From assembly GCA_030591125.1 (NCBI GenBank), contig JAUVBP010000076.1:1-6062 (forward strand): a stretch of 6,062 nucleotides of DNA, in the 5' to 3' direction. This DNA is from Candidatus Woesearchaeota archaeon. GTDB taxonomy: Archaea; Nanobdellota; Nanobdellia; Woesearchaeales; UBA11576. Under the pieces are notes generated by a model. That model worked only from the letters and a program-made list of their open reading frames with translations, was not told where the DNA came from and did not search any database. Shown in pieces: positions 4,481-6,062 of this stretch (within the stretch, counting starts at the first letter, position 1; every line of letters begins with the position of its first letter). Both the position numbers and the translations under genes were made by a program.

Positions 4481-5251
4481 ATGAGACTTGTCAACTTTGG
4501 AGCATTCGTATTGGCTATCCTGCTGTTAGCAGCTCCTGCCCTGGCAGCTACCTTACATGGCAGCATATATGATATTGAACTCAATGAGCTCACAGATGTC
4601 ATTGTTGAGGTTGATTCTGAACCTATGCAGCGACAGGTAGCCAAGGATGGACAGTATTCTTTTGAGCTGAACCCGGGTCAGTACACGCTCACAGCAAACT
4701 ATACTGATGGTCTTTCTGTGTATGGTGTAGAAGAGACAATAACAATATCAGAAGAAGGGGACTATACATATGACCTTTTCATATTCCCTGAATTTGATAT
4801 CGATGATGAGGAACTCCTCGGGACGCAGGACCTTATAGAGCTTTCCAATGATGTCTTTGTCGATAAGAAGATCGATTGGAATCTCTTCCTTGTGCTTGTG
4901 GTCATTGCAGTCCTTGTTGTCCTTGTCACTGCTTACTTTGTTGTTGGGCATATCAAGAAGCGTGGAGAGATGCAGGAGCTGGAAGAGGTGGACAAGCTTG
5001 AGGCGACAATCAAAGGAGAATCCCCTCCTGAACAGCCTAAGAAGCTTGTTGTCGAACCAGATCAGTTTGTTGAGGATGTGTTAGAGGTCATACGTAGTGA
5101 AGGTGGGCGCACGACGCAGAAGGAGATCCGGAAACACATACCTCTGAGTGAGGCAAAGATAAGCCTGATAATATCTGAACTAGAACATAAGAAGATAGTC
5201 CATAAGGTCAAGAAAGGCAGAGGTAATATAATCATACTCAATAAGAAATGA
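4481..5251 (+). CDS. Membrane-anchored winged-helix transcriptional regulator (COG2512-like)
   Basis: A 256-residue one-component transmembrane regulator. Residues 1-23 are a signal peptide (cut near ALA|AT). Residues 24-105 look like a small beta-sandwich of the carboxypeptidase-regulatory type (LHGSIYD, DGQYSFELNPGQYTLTANY), outside the cell. Residues 106-131 are an acidic linker. Residues 133-158 are one transmembrane helix (WNLFLVLVV to GHI), followed by KKR inside. Residues 163-190 are a charged linker. Residues 195-254 are a winged helix-turn-helix, with GRTTQKEIRKHIPLSEAKIS as the helix-turn-helix and GRGNIIIL as the wing. The layout matches the archaeal membrane-associated regulators grouped as COG2512. 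The external domain presumably senses an envelope signal and the cytoplasmic winged helix binds DNA; ligand and targets are unknown. The gene is leaderless by TATA spacing. It ends 1 bp from the convergent 48-aa membrane protein gene. Confidence 0.88.
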   Translation: MRLVNFGAFVLAILLLAAPALAATLHGSIYDIELNELTDVIVEVDSEPMQRQVAKDGQYSFELNPGQYTLTANYTDGLSVYGVEETITISEEGDYTYDLFIFPEFDIDDEELLGTQDLIELSNDVFVDKKIDWNLFLVLVVIAVLVVLVTAYFVVGHIKKRGEMQELEEVDKLEATIKGESPPEQPKKLVVEPDQFVEDVLEVIRSEGGRTTQKEIRKHIPLSEAKISLIISELEHKKIVHKVKKGRGNIIILNKK

Positions 5252-5252
5252 T

Positions 5253-5399
5253 TCAAACAGATCTTTTAGCTTCTTTTCTTCTACCTGCCCCTTTTATGTA
5301 TGGTGCCAGTGCCCCGTTTGCACTGAACGTCATTATCGCTCCCTGCCATATGGTGAAAACGACTCCTATTATGCTCCATAGTATTGTCATAAGTTCCAT
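5253..5399 (-). CDS. 48-residue single-helix membrane protein
   Basis: MELMTILWSIIGVVFTIWQG begins a 48-residue product. It has one hydrophobic helix at about residues 4-24, a short polar stretch and a strongly basic end (GAGRRKEAKRS). By the positive-inside rule the C-terminus faces the cytoplasm. A ribosome binding site GGGGGTG (5405-5411, minus strand) lies 5 nt before ATG 5399, which strongly supports translation. It is short enough to be missed by length-limited gene callers. It is convergent with the membrane regulator, with a single base between the two stop codons, so transcripts from both strands would overlap. A partner or modulator of the regulator is possible but unsupported. No family was recognised. 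Confidence 0.75.
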   Translation of the reverse strand: MELMTILWSIIGVVFTIWQGAIMTFSANGALAPYIKGAGRRKEAKRSV

Positions 5400-5404
5400 G
5401 TCTA

Positions 5405-5456
5405 CACCCCCTACAGTGTCAAATAAAGATCAAGATAAGGTAAAAAAAATTTAATA
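5405..5456 (-). promoter_or_regulatory. Ribosome binding site and tentative promoter of the 48-aa gene
   Basis: The ribosome binding site GGGGGTG (5405-5411) is clear. The TATA box is less so: TATTAAATT (5448-5456) would give a start near 5425 and a leader of about 25 nt. That box abuts the terminator hairpin of the upstream minus-strand gene, so the next transcript would begin almost where the previous one ends. Confidence 0.45.
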
Positions 5457-5496
5457 CGACAATTCCACTGATGGTGGTAATATCTGGTGGAATTGT
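5442..5496 (-). terminator. Hairpin plus T8 terminator after the PepSY-like gene
   Basis: ACAATTCCAC (5459-5468) and GTGGAATTGT (5487-5496) form a perfect 10-bp stem with an 18-nt loop. On the minus strand it is followed, after CGTATTAAA, by a run of eight T (5449-5442). This fits a terminator for the minus-strand gene ending at 5578. Confidence 0.6.
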
Positions 5497-5499
5497 GGA

Positions 5500-5567
5500 G
5501 TCAAGAACCACTTGATAGGGTGTCTATATACTCGTGCCACCGGTCTATTTGACTGGTGGTTCTTGAC
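5500..5567. ncRNA. Candidate structured 3' untranslated element with alternative folds
   Basis: GTCAAGAACCAC (5500-5511) pairs exactly with GTGGTTCTTGAC (5556-5567). Inside, ATAG (5515-5518) pairs with CTAT (5545-5548) and GGTG (5519-5522) with CACC (5538-5541), giving a 20-bp rod. A competing 9-bp hairpin, CCACCGGTC (5537-5545) with GACTGGTGG (5551-5559), has one G-U pair and reuses 5556-5559. The element lies 3 bp from the terminator hairpin, just after the stop of the 5578 gene. It could protect the mRNA 3' end, help terminate, or be a small RNA. Its class is unknown. Confidence 0.45.
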
Positions 5568-5577
5568 AATAAAAAAA

Positions 5578-6062
5578 TCATTCAGTTGCCAGGAATGCCC
5601 ACCAAGGTTTCTTTGCCTGGATGACTTCTCCAGTCTCAGCATCGACCTGTGCCTGTACCTGCATCTGAGCCTTGAAAAGACCTAATACTCTGGACTGCTT
5701 CTGAGCCTTGACTTCGTATACTGCTCTGGCCTGATCCCCTTGACCTGTCTCTTTCAGCTCTATCTCGCAACCGTTCTCTTCAGAACATACTTTCAGCTGT
5801 AGCCTTTCAAGAGCCTTCTCTGACGCGGTGTCAGGCATCACCTTGATCTCCGCAGTCTTGCCGTTGCTCAGCTTAGCTTTCACCATGGTCTTTTCCTGGA
5901 CCTGTTCCTGCATGAGTTCCATACCTGTCTGGGCAGAAGAGTCTCCTACCTTCAGCTGCATCCTGTTACCTTCCTGTGTCTGGACCTGGAGGTTCTTTCC
6001 ACCTTCACTTATCATGTTGCCAGCCTGAAGTCTCTCTTCAGATTGAGTGCGTTCTTGGGCCA
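5578..6062 (-). CDS. PepSY-like glutamine-rich protein, N-terminus beyond window
   Basis: Residues in the window number 160, and the frame is open to the edge, so the protein is longer than the reading from the internal ATG at 6015. The visible start is a Glu/Gln/Arg-rich stretch (ERTQSEERLQAGN) and then repeating strand-like segments (NLQVQTQEG, RMQLKVG, TMVKAKLSNGKTAEIKV). A Cys-SEENG-Cys pair, possibly a disulfide, follows. The C-terminal half (AVYEVKAQKQSRVLGLFKAQ, then QVQAQVDAETGEVI) has the YEV.....VDAETGEV signature of PepSY-like domains, and the protein ends KKPWWAFLATE. This ending recalls conserved DPANN proteins of unknown function (from memory). Secretion is likely but the signal region is outside the window. 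The stop is followed directly by seven T on the minus strand, then the inverted repeats at 5500-5567 and 5459-5496. Confidence 0.82.
   Translation of the reverse strand, partial: AQERTQSEERLQAGNMISEGGKNLQVQTQEGNRMQLKVGDSSAQTGMELMQEQVQEKTMVKAKLSNGKTAEIKVMPDTASEKALERLQLKVCSEENGCEIELKETGQGDQARAVYEVKAQKQSRVLGLFKAQMQVQAQVDAETGEVIQAKKPWWAFLATE

Noticed and set aside
5578..6015. Treating ATG 6015 as the true start of the PepSY-like protein
   Set aside because: The frame stays open with similar composition to the window edge and there is no ribosome binding site at 6015.
1..6062. CRISPR array, insertion sequence or prophage
   Set aside because: No regularly spaced direct repeats, transposase motifs or phage-like genes were seen.

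Overview
The window reads as archaeal DNA, most likely from a DPANN-type lineage (Woesearchaeota/Pacearchaeota-like). That placement is inferred, not proven. It rests on archaeal TATA boxes (TTTATAA and relatives) about 25-40 bp upstream of starts, apparently leaderless genes mixed with genes that carry GGAGG-type ribosome binding sites, a CxxC-x17-CxxC mini zinc ribbon, a membrane-anchored winged-helix regulator of the COG2512 type, and several short acidic secreted proteins with archaeal-looking signal peptides. I found no tRNA, rRNA, CRISPR array, transposase or phage gene.

Layout. 1-1501 (minus): nearly complete class II lysyl-tRNA synthetase. 1502-1682: divergent promoter region. 1683-1916 (plus): 77-aa zinc-ribbon protein. 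1955-2176 (minus): 73-aa acidic lipoprotein. 2313-3680 (minus): 455-aa secreted coiled-coil protein with a 61-residue polyacidic tail, preceded by two adjacent inverted repeats, one of which can mask the ribosome binding site. 3787-4173 (minus): 128-aa protein whose core resembles the anticodon-binding fold of class II tRNA synthetases. 4174-4480: intergenic, with a 53-nt GC-rich hairpin and two promoters. 4481-5251 (plus): 256-aa membrane protein with an external beta-type domain, one transmembrane helix and a cytoplasmic winged helix. 5253-5399 (minus): 48-aa single-helix membrane protein. 5400-5577: two tandem structured inverted repeats and a T-tract terminator. 5578-6062 (minus): C-terminal part of a glutamine-rich PepSY-like protein.

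The housekeeping end (lysS and the zinc ribbon) gives way to an accessory stretch of envelope proteins: lipoprotein, coiled-coil protein, mini membrane protein, PepSY-like protein and a transmembrane regulator able to connect the outside with transcription. Whether the regulator controls its neighbours is a hypothesis; the 25-bp inverted repeat at 3715-3739, at the predicted start of transcription of the coiled-coil gene, is the best candidate operator. The most unusual features are that repeat with its neighbouring SD-masking hairpin, the structured elements at 4212-4264 and 5500-5567, and the regular repeats in the coiled-coil protein. Three minus-strand stop codons also lie inside inverted repeats.
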